Shown piece after piece: positions 50,950 to 60,619 of a stretch of DNA of 64,000 nucleotides. Source of the DNA: Falsiruegeria litorea R37 (lineage in GTDB: Bacteria; Pseudomonadota; Alphaproteobacteria; Rhodobacterales; Rhodobacteraceae); NCBI RefSeq assembly GCF_900172225.1, contig NZ_FWFO01000008.1:1-64000 (forward strand), read 5' to 3'. Numbering within the stretch: position 1 is the first letter of the stretch; every line of letters begins with the position of its first letter. The notes beneath the pieces were generated by a model. It made no database searches, had not been told where the DNA came from, and saw only the letters and a program-made list of their open reading frames with translations. Made by a program: the position numbers and the translations under genes.

Positions 50950-53900
50950 TCAGACGATAAAGTCGTCGTCGGTCAGAGTCTCGGCACTGACCCCTTCAAG
51001 GCGGACCGAGGCGTTGGCCAGGGTCAGAAGGGCATCGGCCCCGTCCTGTGTGGTCACCACGTTTTCGGCGAAGTCCGGGCCGAAGTCCGAGAAATCCAGC
51101 CGGTCCACGCCCACCTGGAAGTCGGTGATCGCGTCGTTGCCGAAGTCGCCTTCGAAGACAAAGATGTCTTCACCTGCGCCACCGGTCAGCAGGTCATCGC
51201 CTTCGCCGCCGTTCAGAAGGTCATTGCCACCTTCGCCGCTCAGGCTGTTGGCCGCGTCCGAGCCGGTGATCACGTCGCCATCGCCGGAACCGATCACATT
51301 CTCGATCGAGAACAGAACGTCGATTTCGCTGACTTCGTTGATCACATCGACACCTGAGACACCGATCGAGGCAGCTCCATCAACCGTGCCGCCAGCGTCC
51401 ACCAGCGTATCTTGCACGATGGGGCCGTTGACCCCGGCAGGTGCGTTGTGCAGGTGGATGGCCGAGATAACGCCCGGGTTCGGCGACGCCAAATCAGCCT
51501 CGTTCAGGCCGGTCACGTTCAAGTCACTGGAATAGGTGACTTCGCGTGTTGTCAGGTTTTGCGTGATGACCAAAGTGGCCTCACCCGTGGCTTCGCTGTC
51601 AGACAGCGGGCCCGGCTCTTGCGCCGCATCCAGGTTGCCGCTCAACGAGATGGTGCGGATATTGCCATCGGTTACGATATCGTCGACCAGCAGCTGCGCG
51701 CGGATCTCGCCACCGGGGAATTCCGAAGTGTGGATGTTGTAGTACAGGTTGCCCAGAATGGCTTCTTCGACGAACCAGGAGGGGTCTGGGATTGCCGAAC
51801 CGAACTGGTCTGGCTCATCGACAACGGCGTCGGTGATTTGCACGCTAAAGCCGGTTTCGCGGGTTGCTGTGCCATTGCCGTTGGTCCCCAGGTTGACGGT
51901 CACGCCCACGTCCTGATCCGAGAAATCAGCTGTGTCGATTCCTTCGCCGCCGTCGATGAAGTCATTTCCAAGACCACCGACGATTACGTTGTCACCTGCA
52001 CCGGCGATCAGATCGTCGTTGCCTGCGCCACCGTCGATGACACCGTTGATTTCGCCCAGATCGACCACGATATCGTTCCCGGCACCCAGCAACACGTTGC
52101 CATTCACCACGCCGTCGTCATCATTGACAAAGGTGACGTCTCCGGCTTCACGGGCATCAATGGCATTCACTGTGCCGTTGATTTCACCCTCGTTCAGGAT
52201 TGCACCCAACAGGGTCAGGCCACCGTCGATGCGAATACCTGCTGCAACGTCGCTGTCTTCGGACCCGGCGATAACACCAGTGTTCTGTACCAACCCGGCA
52301 AAACCCGCGTTCTCTTGATTGCTGAACAGGCGCAGACCGTCGCCGATGGTGTTCCCTTCGACCGCGTCGCCAGAGCCTTGCAGGGTACCCTCGTTGAAGA
52401 TGGCGGCCGACACGATGTCACCTGCGACATCACCGGTCTGCAGCGAAACGGCAGAGCCGTTGGCTTCCAAACCACCTTCGACGCGGCCCGTGTTGGTGAA
52501 CGTATAGTTGTCGGCAGTTCCGTCGGCATAAACTGTGCCGTTGCGCTGATCACCAGTACCGGTAATGAGACCCGAGTTCACGACGTCCAGCCCGGTGCCG
52601 TCGATGTTCAGCGCACGGCTGTTCGACGTCAGGATGCCAGAGTTCACAAAAGACCCGCCCGAGTGGTCGCCCGTGCCAAAGTAGACACCATTCTGAGCAC
52701 CCGCGATGTTGCCTGCGTTGTTCAGCGTGCCCTGAAAGTTCACACCGTTGACAACACGCACACCAGCGACCGTGCCGTTGATCGCCCCGGATTCAATGAT
52801 GCCCGAGTTTGTGATCGTCCCGTCGAATGTGCCTTGGTTGCCGACATTGCCGATGCGGACACCGTCCCCAGCTTGACCGGTTGCAGCAGCAGCGTTGCCC
52901 TCGCCAACGATTATGCCAGAGTTGTCCAGCACAAAGCTGTTTGCGCCGTCAGCCGCGCCGCCGATTTCGGCTGCAAAGCCAGAACCCTGCAAGCCCAGAC
53001 CTGCGTCAACGAAGCCGCTGTTGGTGAACGTGAAATCGTCAGCGGTTCCATCGGCGTATACTGTGCCGTTGCGCTGGTTGCCGGTGGCTTGGATCGTACC
53101 CTCGTTGGTGACATTCAGCCCAATGCCGTCGATGTTCACAGCGCGGCTATCCGAAGAAATCAGGCCTCCACTTTCGTTCACGAAGGAACCACCCGTGTGG
53201 TCGCCTTCACCAAAGTAGACGCCGTTTTGCGCGCCACTGATGATGCCCTCGTTGGTGATAGAGCCCTGGAAGTTGACATCATTGACGACGCGGACGCCTG
53301 CCACTGTGCCATTATTCCCTTCCGAGCTGATCACACCCCGGTTGAGGATGGTGGCATCGGTTGTGCCTGTGTTGCCAACGTTGCCGATGCGCACACCGTC
53401 GCCTGCCAATCCTGCGCCAGCTTCGCCATTGCCACGACCCTGAATGGTGCCGTCGTTGGTCAGCTCAAATGTCGTGGCGCCATCTGCGGCCCCGCCGATT
53501 TCGGTCGCAAAGCCCGAGCCCTTGTTGCCTTCGCCTGCATCAATGGTGCCTGACGGAAGGTTGCGAATCGAGAAGTCGTCAGCGGTGCCGTCGGCATAAA
53601 CCGTGCCGTTGCGTTGATCACCGGTGCCCAGAATGTCGCCCGCGTTGGTCAGGTCAACGCCGGTGCCATCGATGTTGACCGCGCGGCTGTCGGATTGAAT
53701 CGTGCCAAAGTTCAGGACATCCAGGTCGTGTTCGCCTTGACCGATGTACAGGCCGTTACGAGCGCCTTCGATCGCACCGGTCGAAGTGTTGAGGATACGC
53801 CCTTCGGCCGCGACTCCATCGGCGATCCGGATACCGGCCGCAGTGCCCTGATTGCTTTCCGACGAAATCAGTCCGCTGTTGACAATGTCGGTGTCGGATA

Positions 53901-54657
53901 CGGCCCCTTCGGCACCGTCGTCGATCCGGATACCGTCGCCCGCGCCACCGGTGTTTGCAGCCCCTTGGCCCCGGCCCTGAATGGTGGCGCCAAAGCCGTT
54001 GAAGATGGTGTTGGAAACCACATCATTTGCTTCGTCGCCCACCTGCAACGAGATGCCCGCGCCGCTGTTGCCTGCGCCTGCGTCAATGGTGCCGCCGGTA
54101 AAGTTCGAGATGCTGACATCTTCGGCGGTGGCATTGGTGTAGATGGTGCCGTTGCGCTGGTTGCCGGTGCCGACGATGTCGCCAAAGTTGCGAACACTGA
54201 TGCCGTTACCTTCGATTTCGACGGCGCGGCTGTCAGACGAGATGACACCACCGCGGAAGTTGTCCAGCGTGCCCGAGCTGTTCACGCCCGAGAATTCGAC
54301 CCCGTTCAAGTCACCCGAGATGCTGCCAAAGTTGCGGACATCTGCGTTGGATCCGTCTGTGACCTCAACACCTGTGGCCGCCGCGCCGTTGGCGTCGATG
54401 CTGCCCGAGCGGAAGTTAAAGACCTGAACGTCTTCGGCCTGGACTGAGACCGATGACGGGGCATTGTTGGTTTCCACCTGCCCAAAATTCAGAAGCCGCG
54501 CAAAATTGTCGTCCAGAACAAAGGCAGGTGTGTTTTCGACCACGGTGTTTTGAAAGAAGCCGTTGGTCAGTGTTTGTCCTTCGCGGACGGATTCCTGGGC
54601 CAGTGTAGATGTTGTCTGCAGTCTGGCACGCAGGCTGTTGAGTAACTCGGAAAACAT
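50950..54657 (-). CDS. Secreted repeat protein with CHRD domain and C-terminal RTX module (1235 aa)
   Basis: A large acidic, Asn/Gly-rich protein. After a short N-terminus (MFSELLNSLRARLQTTST) come about four tandem repeats of 180 residues with the markers QRNGTVYADGTADD, AGDGVRIGNVGN, NGVYFGxGDH and SDSRAVNIDG, suggesting a beta-helix stalk. Then an RTX-like turn, a CHRD domain (EFPGGEIRAQLLVDD; SAIHLHNAPAGVNGPIV), RTX nonapeptides (GGEGDDLLTGGAGED) and a tail ending DDDFIV. There is no Sec signal, so type I export through the adjacent PrtD/PrtE-like pair is expected. ATG 54657 has GGAG 7 nt upstream. It is probably a cell-surface or biofilm protein. Confidence 0.87.
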   Translation of the reverse strand: MFSELLNSLRARLQTTSTLAQESVREGQTLTNGFFQNTVVENTPAFVLDDNFARLLNFGQVETNNAPSSVSVQAEDVQVFNFRSGSIDANGAAATGVEVTDGSNADVRNFGSISGDLNGVEFSGVNSSGTLDNFRGGVISSDSRAVEIEGNGISVRNFGDIVGTGNQRNGTIYTNATAEDVSISNFTGGTIDAGAGNSGAGISLQVGDEANDVVSNTIFNGFGATIQGRGQGAANTGGAGDGIRIDDGAEGAVSDTDIVNSGLISSESNQGTAAGIRIADGVAAEGRILNTSTGAIEGARNGLYIGQGEHDLDVLNFGTIQSDSRAVNIDGTGVDLTNAGDILGTGDQRNGTVYADGTADDFSIRNLPSGTIDAGEGNKGSGFATEIGGAADGATTFELTNDGTIQGRGNGEAGAGLAGDGVRIGNVGNTGTTDATILNRGVISSEGNNGTVAGVRVVNDVNFQGSITNEGIISGAQNGVYFGEGDHTGGSFVNESGGLISSDSRAVNIDGIGLNVTNEGTIQATGNQRNGTVYADGTADDFTFTNSGFVDAGLGLQGSGFAAEIGGAADGANSFVLDNSGIIVGEGNAAAATGQAGDGVRIGNVGNQGTFDGTITNSGIIESGAINGTVAGVRVVNGVNFQGTLNNAGNIAGAQNGVYFGTGDHSGGSFVNSGILTSNSRALNIDGTGLDVVNSGLITGTGDQRNGTVYADGTADNYTFTNTGRVEGGLEANGSAVSLQTGDVAGDIVSAAIFNEGTLQGSGDAVEGNTIGDGLRLFSNQENAGFAGLVQNTGVIAGSEDSDVAAGIRIDGGLTLLGAILNEGEINGTVNAIDAREAGDVTFVNDDDGVVNGNVLLGAGNDIVVDLGEINGVIDGGAGNDDLIAGAGDNVIVGGLGNDFIDGGEGIDTADFSDQDVGVTVNLGTNGNGTATRETGFSVQITDAVVDEPDQFGSAIPDPSWFVEEAILGNLYYNIHTSEFPGGEIRAQLLVDDIVTDGNIRTISLSGNLDAAQEPGPLSDSEATGEATLVITQNLTTREVTYSSDLNVTGLNEADLASPNPGVISAIHLHNAPAGVNGPIVQDTLVDAGGTVDGAASIGVSGVDVINEVSEIDVLFSIENVIGSGDGDVITGSDAANSLSGEGGNDLLNGGEGDDLLTGGAGEDIFVFEGDFGNDAITDFQVGVDRLDFSDFGPDFAENVVTTQDGADALLTLANASVRLEGVSAETLTDDDFIV
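52480..54360 (-). repeat. About 540-bp tandem repeats in the CHRD/RTX protein gene
   Basis: Marker sequence for QRNGT recurs near 54147, 53609, 53069 and 52538, a spacing of about 530-540 bp (about 180 codons). Middle copies are most alike; the copies at both ends have diverged. Confidence 0.8.
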
Positions 54658-55530
54658 AGATGGACTCCGCATGAGATAAGTTGCAGCGGAGATCAAACCG
54701 AACCGATGGCCTCTCCGCTGTTTATCCAAATGCAGCCTTGCTTGCGAGTTTGAAATTTCTAGTCTGAATAGCCCTTATAAGAAACGGAAATAGTCACAAC
54801 GCCCGTGAAAAAGTAACAAAAATAATCAAGCTACAGCAATGGCTTACGCACGTAGAAGCTTGCTGAAATTTTATTCGGTGCCTTAGGCTCACGACTTTGC
54901 TGGGGGATTTGATCGGGTTCTGATGTCAAGTTTTGACGCTTTGCCTCAATCACGTTACCGAGCGAACTGTTGAGAGCAGTAGCGCAGGCGGATCGCCCCA
55001 GTGATTTCCGTCAAGGGCGTCATCGTGTTCGCTGTGTTCTTCCATGTTCGGAATAGCGGCTCAATCGCTGAAACAACCCGCCGCCGCATAGGATCATGCG
55101 GACGCTCCTGAAGAACGGACGAGATTTTCATCAAGGTGAAAGGCTTCGGATGCCCCATTTCGATTGAAATGAGGCGCCGGAAATACTTGATCGACATCGT
55201 CGAGCAAGGCGTTCGATTCATCACATGGCGGGCATGTCCGGAATCCGCCCGTGCCGCCAATTTGTCGAGCTGGCAACCTAACTTCCACAAAACCGCAAAC
55301 GGTTCGGCAGAGCCAAATCCTTGCAACAGAACCGGCTTATGATCAGGTCCTGAGTTCGGCGTCGTCGCAGACCGGGGGAGACCGCATTTCAGCAAAAATT
55401 ACCCTGATCTCCGCATCAGAGTGGAAGATTCTGCCAAACTCAGCTGCTATTCGGTTGGTTATGGCTTGGAACGGGGCTTGGGGGTCATTAAGGGTTCTTC
55501 GAACATAATTCTGAAAGAGGGGCTCTAGCT
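54658..55530. other. Intergenic region with no supported gene
   Basis: The first 250 bp are AT-rich and should hold the promoter of the CHRD/RTX gene (minus strand). Between about 54950 and 55400 both strands carry open frames of 60-146 codons, none with a ribosome site. At 55118-55144 the + strand reads DEIFIKVKG, reminiscent of transposase cores, but a stop lies 9 nt upstream of it. It may be a decayed insertion sequence. The last 40 bp lead into ilvD. Confidence 0.45.
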
Positions 55531-57366
55531 GTGCCGCAATACCGCTCTCGTAGATCTACCCATGGCCGCAACATGGCAGGCGCTCGCAGCCTGTGGCGTG
55601 CAACAGGCGTCGGCGAAGGGGATTTTGGAAAACCGATCATTGCTGTGGTGAACTCGTTCACGCAGTTTGTGCCGGGCCACGTCCACCTCAAGGATCTGGG
55701 CCAGATGGTTGCGCGCGAGATTGAATCCGCTGGCGGTATCGCCAAAGAGTTCAACACCATCGCGGTTGATGACGGCATCGCCATGGGCCACGACGGCATG
55801 CTTTATTCGCTGCCCTCGCGTGAGCTGATTGCGGATTCGGTGGAATACATGGTCAACGCGCATTGCGCGGATGCGATGGTCTGTATTTCGAACTGCGACA
55901 AGATCACACCCGGCATGCTGATGGCCGCCATGCGCCTGAATATTCCGGTCATCTTTGTCTCGGGTGGCCCGATGGAGGCCGGCAAGATCGACATAGCCGA
56001 TCTGGATATGAACAAGGTTGACCTTGTTGACGCAATGGTGGCTGCAGCGGACGAAAAGTTCACTGATGAACAAGTCAAGCACATTGAAGAGAACGCTTGC
56101 CCGACGTGTGGATCGTGCTCGGGGATGTTCACCGCAAACTCGATGAACTGTCTGGCCGAAGCTCTGGGTCTGGCGCTGCCTGGCAATGGCTCGACACTGG
56201 CCACACACTCGGACCGCAAGAACCTGTTCCTGGAAGCCGGACGTAAGATCGTCGACATCACCAAACGTCACTACGAGGGTGACGAAGCTGGCCTGTTGCC
56301 GCGCGAGGTTGCGTCGTTCGCCGCTTTTGAGAACGCCATGAGCCTGGACATCGCCATGGGCGGTTCAACCAACACGGTTCTGCACCTGCTGGCCATTGCC
56401 CAAGAGGGTGAAGTAGATTTTACCATGGACGACATCGACCGGCTCAGCCGCAAAGTGCCATGCTTGTGCAAAGTCGCGCCGAACATTCACAACGTCCACA
56501 TGGAAGACGTGCACCGTGCTGGCGGCATCTTTTCGATCCTGGGCGAATTGCACCGCGGCGGGCTGATCAACGAAGATGTTCCGACTGTGCACACCGCGTC
56601 GATGGGAGAGGCTATCGCCAAATGGGACATCAAGGTCGCCAACAACCCTGAGGCCGAAGAACTGTTCAAAGCTGCCCCGGGTGGTGTGCGTACCACGCAA
56701 GCGTTCAGCCAGTCGAACCGGTTCAAGGAACTGGACACAGATCGCGAGGGTGGTGTGATCCGCTCGGTCGAAGCTGCGTTCTCGAAAGACGGTGGCCTGG
56801 CCGTTCTGTTCGGCAACATCGCATTGGATGGCTGTATCGTCAAAACCGCAGGTGTGGACGAAAGCATCTTGAAATTCTCGGGCCCTGCTCGCGTGTTCGA
56901 AAGCCAGGACGACGCCGTCGAGGGTATCCTGACCCGCAAGGTTCAGGCGGGCGAGGTGGTGATCATCCGCTACGAAGGCCCGCAAGGTGGTCCGGGCATG
57001 CAGGAAATGCTCTATCCGACCTCGTACCTGAAATCCAAAGGACTGGGTAAGAAATGCGCCCTGTTGACGGACGGTCGTTTCTCGGGCGGCACATCGGGCC
57101 TGTCGATTGGTCACGCCAGCCCCGAAGCCGCCGAGGGCGGCGCAATCGGCCTGGTGGAAACCGGCGACCTGATCGAGATTGACATCCCGAACCGCACTAT
57201 CAATCTGGCGGTGGGTGATGATGTCCTGAACCAACGCCGCGAGGCGAAAGGCCCGTTGCCTTGGGGGCCAGCAGAGCCACGCCAGCGAGCGGTGTCGACC
57301 GCGCTCAAGGCTTATGCGGCACTGACCACCAGCGCCTCGATGGGGGCGGTGCGTCGTCTGAAGTAA
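55531..57366 (+). CDS. ilvD: Dihydroxy-acid dehydratase
   Basis: A 611-aa iron-sulfur dehydratase that makes 2-keto acids from 2,3-dihydroxy acids in isoleucine, valine and (via ketoisovalerate) leucine and pantothenate synthesis. Cluster cysteines are in [12 protein letters not shown] (about 122) and [16 protein letters not shown] (about 190-205); the C-terminal [17 protein letters not shown] motif is present. GTG at 55531 has GAGGGG 8 nt upstream. It has its own terminator and seems to be a single-gene unit. Confidence 0.96.
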   Translation: MPQYRSRRSTHGRNMAGARSLWRATGVGEGDFGKPIIAVVNSFTQFVPGHVHLKDLGQMVAREIESAGGIAKEFNTIAVDDGIAMGHDGMLYSLPSRELIADSVEYMVNAHCADAMVCISNCDKITPGMLMAAMRLNIPVIFVSGGPMEAGKIDIADLDMNKVDLVDAMVAAADEKFTDEQVKHIEENACPTCGSCSGMFTANSMNCLAEALGLALPGNGSTLATHSDRKNLFLEAGRKIVDITKRHYEGDEAGLLPREVASFAAFENAMSLDIAMGGSTNTVLHLLAIAQEGEVDFTMDDIDRLSRKVPCLCKVAPNIHNVHMEDVHRAGGIFSILGELHRGGLINEDVPTVHTASMGEAIAKWDIKVANNPEAEELFKAAPGGVRTTQAFSQSNRFKELDTDREGGVIRSVEAAFSKDGGLAVLFGNIALDGCIVKTAGVDESILKFSGPARVFESQDDAVEGILTRKVQAGEVVIIRYEGPQGGPGMQEMLYPTSYLKSKGLGKKCALLTDGRFSGGTSGLSIGHASPEAAEGGAIGLVETGDLIEIDIPNRTINLAVGDDVLNQRREAKGPLPWGPAEPRQRAVSTALKAYAALTTSASMGAVRRLK

Positions 57367-57388
57367 TCGCGATTTCATCGCGGCCTGC

Positions 57389-57420
57389 GGCCCTGCCAAT
57401 TGGCGGGGCCGTTTTCATTT
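57389..57420 (+). terminator. Rho-independent terminator of ilvD
   Basis: GGCCCTGCC (57389-57397) pairs with GGCGGGGCC (57402-57410), one wobble pair, with an AATT loop and the tail GTTTTCATTT. It is 23 nt past the ilvD stop. Confidence 0.8.
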
Positions 57421-57455
57421 GCTAGCTTGGTCCCAAGCTTTTGGACTAGTGCGCT

Positions 57456-58529
57456 TTGCCCTCACCTTTCGACCCAGACGACACAGAAGACGACGACGAC
57501 GATCTGTGGTTCCTTCCCGGCCCGCCGGACGAGGAGGATTCTGCGACTGCCCCTTGGCCGATTGCGCCACGCCCCATGAGCCTTGACCCCGCAGTCTGGA
57601 TCGAGGCCGAGCGTGGCAGATACCGGGCGTTGATCGCGACGGTCCAGGCAGTCGAACGGTATGCCGAGCGTCTGCGCCATTTCCCGTCACAGGTTAAGGA
57701 ACGGTTTGCCTTGGCCACCGTGTCGGCTGTGTTGCGCAGCGAGGGCGTCTGGTTGGGGCCTGAGCGGATCGCCCTTTATCAGGCGTTGCGATTGGCCACT
57801 GATGACACCGCACGTGATCTGTCGCGGGCCAGTTGGGCCATGCGCCGATTGATGGCGCGCCCGGTGCAGGGTGGGGGGCCCACGGACGGGGTACACCATT
57901 TCCTGGGCCGCGCCCATCAGGCTGACCCGCAGAACGTACCGGGCGAGGATCGCCCGATAGGTTACGAGTTGGAAAGCATGGGGCGGGATTGGGCGGCCAA
58001 AGTGGGCCTGGCCCAGGCCGCGCATCCATTGACGCGGGCGGCCTACGCCTTTGCCCAATGGCGCGCGCATGACATCACGCCCTGGGACGAGCTGTTGGAG
58101 CCAACTGTTGCCGCAGTCATTCTGGCACGAGAGGGGCTGGATGCCGCGGCGCCCTTTTTGCCACTGTCGGAAAGCCACCGGTTCGACCGGCACGGGCTGT
58201 CGGAAAACGCAGGCGGGGCCGAGGCGCGATTAGAGGTATTTTACGACGCGATCCGGCAGGGGGCGTTGAAGGCGAACATGGAACTGGAGCGTTTGGCCGA
58301 TTGGCAAGCCCGAGCGCAGCAGGCGACACAGCATCTGTCGGGGCGTACCCCGGCAGAGCTGATGGGGACGATGATGAAGTACCCCATCGTTTCAGCGGAA
58401 CTGGTGTCCAAGGATACAGGCTGTTCGCGGCCCTCGGCCCGGCGAAACCTCAATCTCTTTGCCGATCTGGGCCTTATCCGCGAGGTTACAGGCCAGGACC
58501 GATACCGGTTCTGGGCGGCGCAGCTTTAG
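57456..58529 (+). CDS. DUF1612-like helix-turn-helix protein (RHE_PE00001 family)
   Basis: A 357-aa protein of unknown function. After a very acidic N-terminus (DDTEDDDDD) come helical regions and a C-terminal winged-helix-like segment (AELVSKDTGCSRPSARRNLN, FADLGLIREVTGQDRYRFW). The overall form matches DUF1612/RHE_PE00001-type proteins found in rhizobia and roseobacters, sometimes plasmid-borne. The start is TTG at 57456 with no strong ribosome site; a Met at residue 41 is an alternative. It stands alone between ilvD and the GntR gene. Confidence 0.75.
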   Translation: MPSPFDPDDTEDDDDDLWFLPGPPDEEDSATAPWPIAPRPMSLDPAVWIEAERGRYRALIATVQAVERYAERLRHFPSQVKERFALATVSAVLRSEGVWLGPERIALYQALRLATDDTARDLSRASWAMRRLMARPVQGGGPTDGVHHFLGRAHQADPQNVPGEDRPIGYELESMGRDWAAKVGLAQAAHPLTRAAYAFAQWRAHDITPWDELLEPTVAAVILAREGLDAAAPFLPLSESHRFDRHGLSENAGGAEARLEVFYDAIRQGALKANMELERLADWQARAQQATQHLSGRTPAELMGTMMKYPIVSAELVSKDTGCSRPSARRNLNLFADLGLIREVTGQDRYRFWAAQL

Positions 58530-58620
58530 TGGCGATCAGGACGCCAAACCTCTGTGTTTCAAGGCCAAAAACCACTAATCGATCTTGCTCTTTGGCCTCT
58601 TGGTTTCTATCAGTATCGAC

Positions 58621-59232
58621 ATGACATCGGCCACCAAGCAGACTATTTCAGACCAGATCGTTCAGTCACTGACCGATCAGATCGTGCGTGGGGAACTGCA
58701 GGCTGACACCAAGCTGCGGCAAGACCATATCGCTCGCACGTTCGAGACCAGCCATGTGCCGGTGCGCGAGGCGCTTTTGCGGCTCGAGGCGCGGGGGCTG
58801 GCCGTCAGTCAATCGCGTCGTGGGGTTCGTGTGGCCCCGTTCGACCCCGCCGACATGCGCGAAATTCGCGAGATGCGATTGGCATTGGAGCCGTTGGCAC
58901 TTGGCCATTCGGTGACGCATCTGACGCTTGAACAGCGGCAAGAGGCCGAGGCCGCGCGTGTGGCCTGTGACGAAGCGCAAGACCTGTTCACCTGGGAAGC
59001 GCAAAACCGCCGGTTCCACCTGGCAATCATTGCCGGCTGTGCGATGCCGCGCCTGAAGGCCGAGATCACGGATTTGCAGATGCTCAGCGCGCGGCACCTG
59101 TTGGCGACCTACTCAAGTGCTTGGTCGCAACGCGAGGACCGCGATCACCGCGCGATCATGACCGCAATCAACCGGCGGGACGTGGATACAGCCGTTTCGG
59201 TGCTGCGTCGCCACCTGTCGCGATTGGGTTAA
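58621..59232 (+). CDS. bioR: GntR-family regulator, probable BioR biotin repressor
   Basis: A 203-aa GntR/FCD-type regulator. The winged helix is at about residues 8-70 (LTDQIVRGELQADTKLRQDH, then SHVPVREALLRLEARGLAV) and a helical FCD domain follows. In alphaproteobacteria without BirA-type repression, a GntR protein called BioR sits next to the bio operon and represses it. The placement here, tail-to-tail with bioC (stops share TTAA), supports that. The operator upstream of bioB is outside the window, so the assignment rests on position and family. ATG 58621 is chosen over 58585. Confidence 0.72.
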   Translation: MTSATKQTISDQIVQSLTDQIVRGELQADTKLRQDHIARTFETSHVPVREALLRLEARGLAVSQSRRGVRVAPFDPADMREIREMRLALEPLALGHSVTHLTLEQRQEAEAARVACDEAQDLFTWEAQNRRFHLAIIAGCAMPRLKAEITDLQMLSARHLLATYSSAWSQREDRDHRAIMTAINRRDVDTAVSVLRRHLSRLG

Positions 59233-59993
59233 CGCTTGCGCGCGATCATCCAGACCGGATCATAGGTCAGGGGCAGCAGGCTGTCCTGGCCGAATTGCTC
59301 GGCGTAACGACGTTCAAATTCACTCAATTTTGAGCGTGACCATTGCGTGTTTGATTGCCCGTTTACACCGGTCTTGCGTAGGTGGCGGAGCAAAGGCAGG
59401 GCGCCATCAAACCACATCACGATGGGCTCTTGCTTCAAGTGCAGGATTTCCACGTCTTTCGGGGCCTTGGCAGCCCAATCTTCCGCGTCGCAATAGCCGG
59501 GTGCTGCGGCAGCCGACCCAAGGGCCTGCAATTCGTGAAACTGCGCGGTGCCAAACCCGCTGAGCGCCAACAGGCCGCCCGGTGCAAGATGATCACTGAA
59601 TCGTTGCAACAGTTGGGTCTGATCCGGGATCCACTGCACGGTCGAAGCCGAGCAGATGAGGCTCAATCCAGTCGGAACGGAAAGGGTTTCGATCGGGCCT
59701 GCAGCAAAGGCGTCGACATAGGGGGCAACTGCCTCGGCGCATTCGGGCACCAGATCATTGGCCAACATCCAGTCGATGTCGATTTGCTGACGCAACAGGT
59801 GGGTGAGGTGGCCTGTCCCACAGCCAAATTCGAATGCGCGGGCAATCGGGGCAGACGCGTGAGGCTTCAGGACATTTACCAGATCGCGGGCAATCTCAGC
59901 CTGCGCCTCGGCATTGTCGTGATAACTTGCCAGACCTCGGCGAAAGCTCTGCCGGATGCGGCGCTGATCAGGGTCAAGGACGATGGTTCTCAT
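59229..59993 (-). CDS. bioC: Malonyl-ACP O-methyltransferase (BioC)
   Basis: A 254-aa SAM-dependent methyltransferase. Motif I is FEFGCGTGHLTHLL (about residue 57), and the acidic post-motif and LICSASTVQWIPD region match BioC. It methylates malonyl-ACP so that fatty acid synthase can build the pimeloyl chain. It is the last gene of the operon and overlaps bioG by 4 nt (ATGA). Confidence 0.87.
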   Translation of the reverse strand: MRTIVLDPDQRRIRQSFRRGLASYHDNAEAQAEIARDLVNVLKPHASAPIARAFEFGCGTGHLTHLLRQQIDIDWMLANDLVPECAEAVAPYVDAFAAGPIETLSVPTGLSLICSASTVQWIPDQTQLLQRFSDHLAPGGLLALSGFGTAQFHELQALGSAAAAPGYCDAEDWAAKAPKDVEILHLKQEPIVMWFDGALPLLRHLRKTGVNGQSNTQWSRSKLSEFERRYAEQFGQDSLLPLTYDPVWMIARKR

Positions 59994-60619
59994 GTCTGTG
60001 TCACCTCATCCCATGTGGACCAACGCGCAAAGGGCACATGCGGTCCGTCGATGTGAGCCACTCGATCTGACTGTGCCTTCCAGCTGCGCACCTGGTTGGT
60101 GGTGGGCATGATCCTGTCGTTTGTCGAGATCCAGATACGGTCGAATTCCACCTCCGGCGCGGTGCCGCGCGCTTCGATCGCCAGCAGTTCATCCCGGCGT
60201 GCGTCTACGTCGATCCGGGCTGTCTCTTGCCCAACGCCGTAACAGCGCGCCAAAAAGAGTTGGTAAGCCTTTGGTGACAGGGTTTCGATGGTTTTGGCCA
60301 TGGCAACAGGTGGAATTCCGGTGGTGCGATCCACCGGCGCCAAAGTGCCGTTTATCGCCACTTTGCGGGTGAAGGGATCAGGGTGATCCGCCTGCCAATG
60401 CGCATATGAGGCCACTCCAAAAGAATAGGCGATCAGAGTGGCACATTGGTATCCGCCAAGATCGGGCAGGGGGGTGTCCAGATTGTGGTAGTCCTGCACA
60501 AAAAGCACATCCTGCGTGCCCTGAAGGTGGGTAAAGGGTGTAGGCCCCAGGGCCCACCCACCAAAGACGACGATCACATCATCCGCCGTCCCGGAATTCC
60601 GTAACCAATCGATCTGCAT
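59990..60619 (-). CDS. bioG: Pimeloyl-ACP methyl ester esterase (BioG)
   Basis: A 209-aa DUF452-family alpha/beta hydrolase. The nucleophile elbow is IAYSFGVAS (Ser about 81), and a late DGPHVPF supplies the catalytic His. BioG frees pimeloyl-ACP from its methyl ester, ending the BioC cycle, and replaces BioH. The ATG at 60619 shares one base with the bioA stop; the longer frame to 60700 lies inside bioA. Confidence 0.85.
   Translation of the reverse strand: MQIDWLRNSGTADDVIVVFGGWALGPTPFTHLQGTQDVLFVQDYHNLDTPLPDLGGYQCATLIAYSFGVASYAHWQADHPDPFTRKVAINGTLAPVDRTTGIPPVAMAKTIETLSPKAYQLFLARCYGVGQETARIDVDARRDELLAIEARGTAPEVEFDRIWISTNDRIMPTTNQVRSWKAQSDRVAHIDGPHVPFARWSTWDEVTQT

Noticed and set aside
51412-53553. 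A 713-codon + strand open frame opposite the CHRD/RTX gene
   Set aside because: Antisense shadow of the repeat gene; the minus-strand product has clear domains and a good start site.
52480-54360. Possible CRISPR array from regular repeats
   Set aside because: The period is about 540 bp and the repeats are in frame within a protein gene, with no short direct repeats and spacers.
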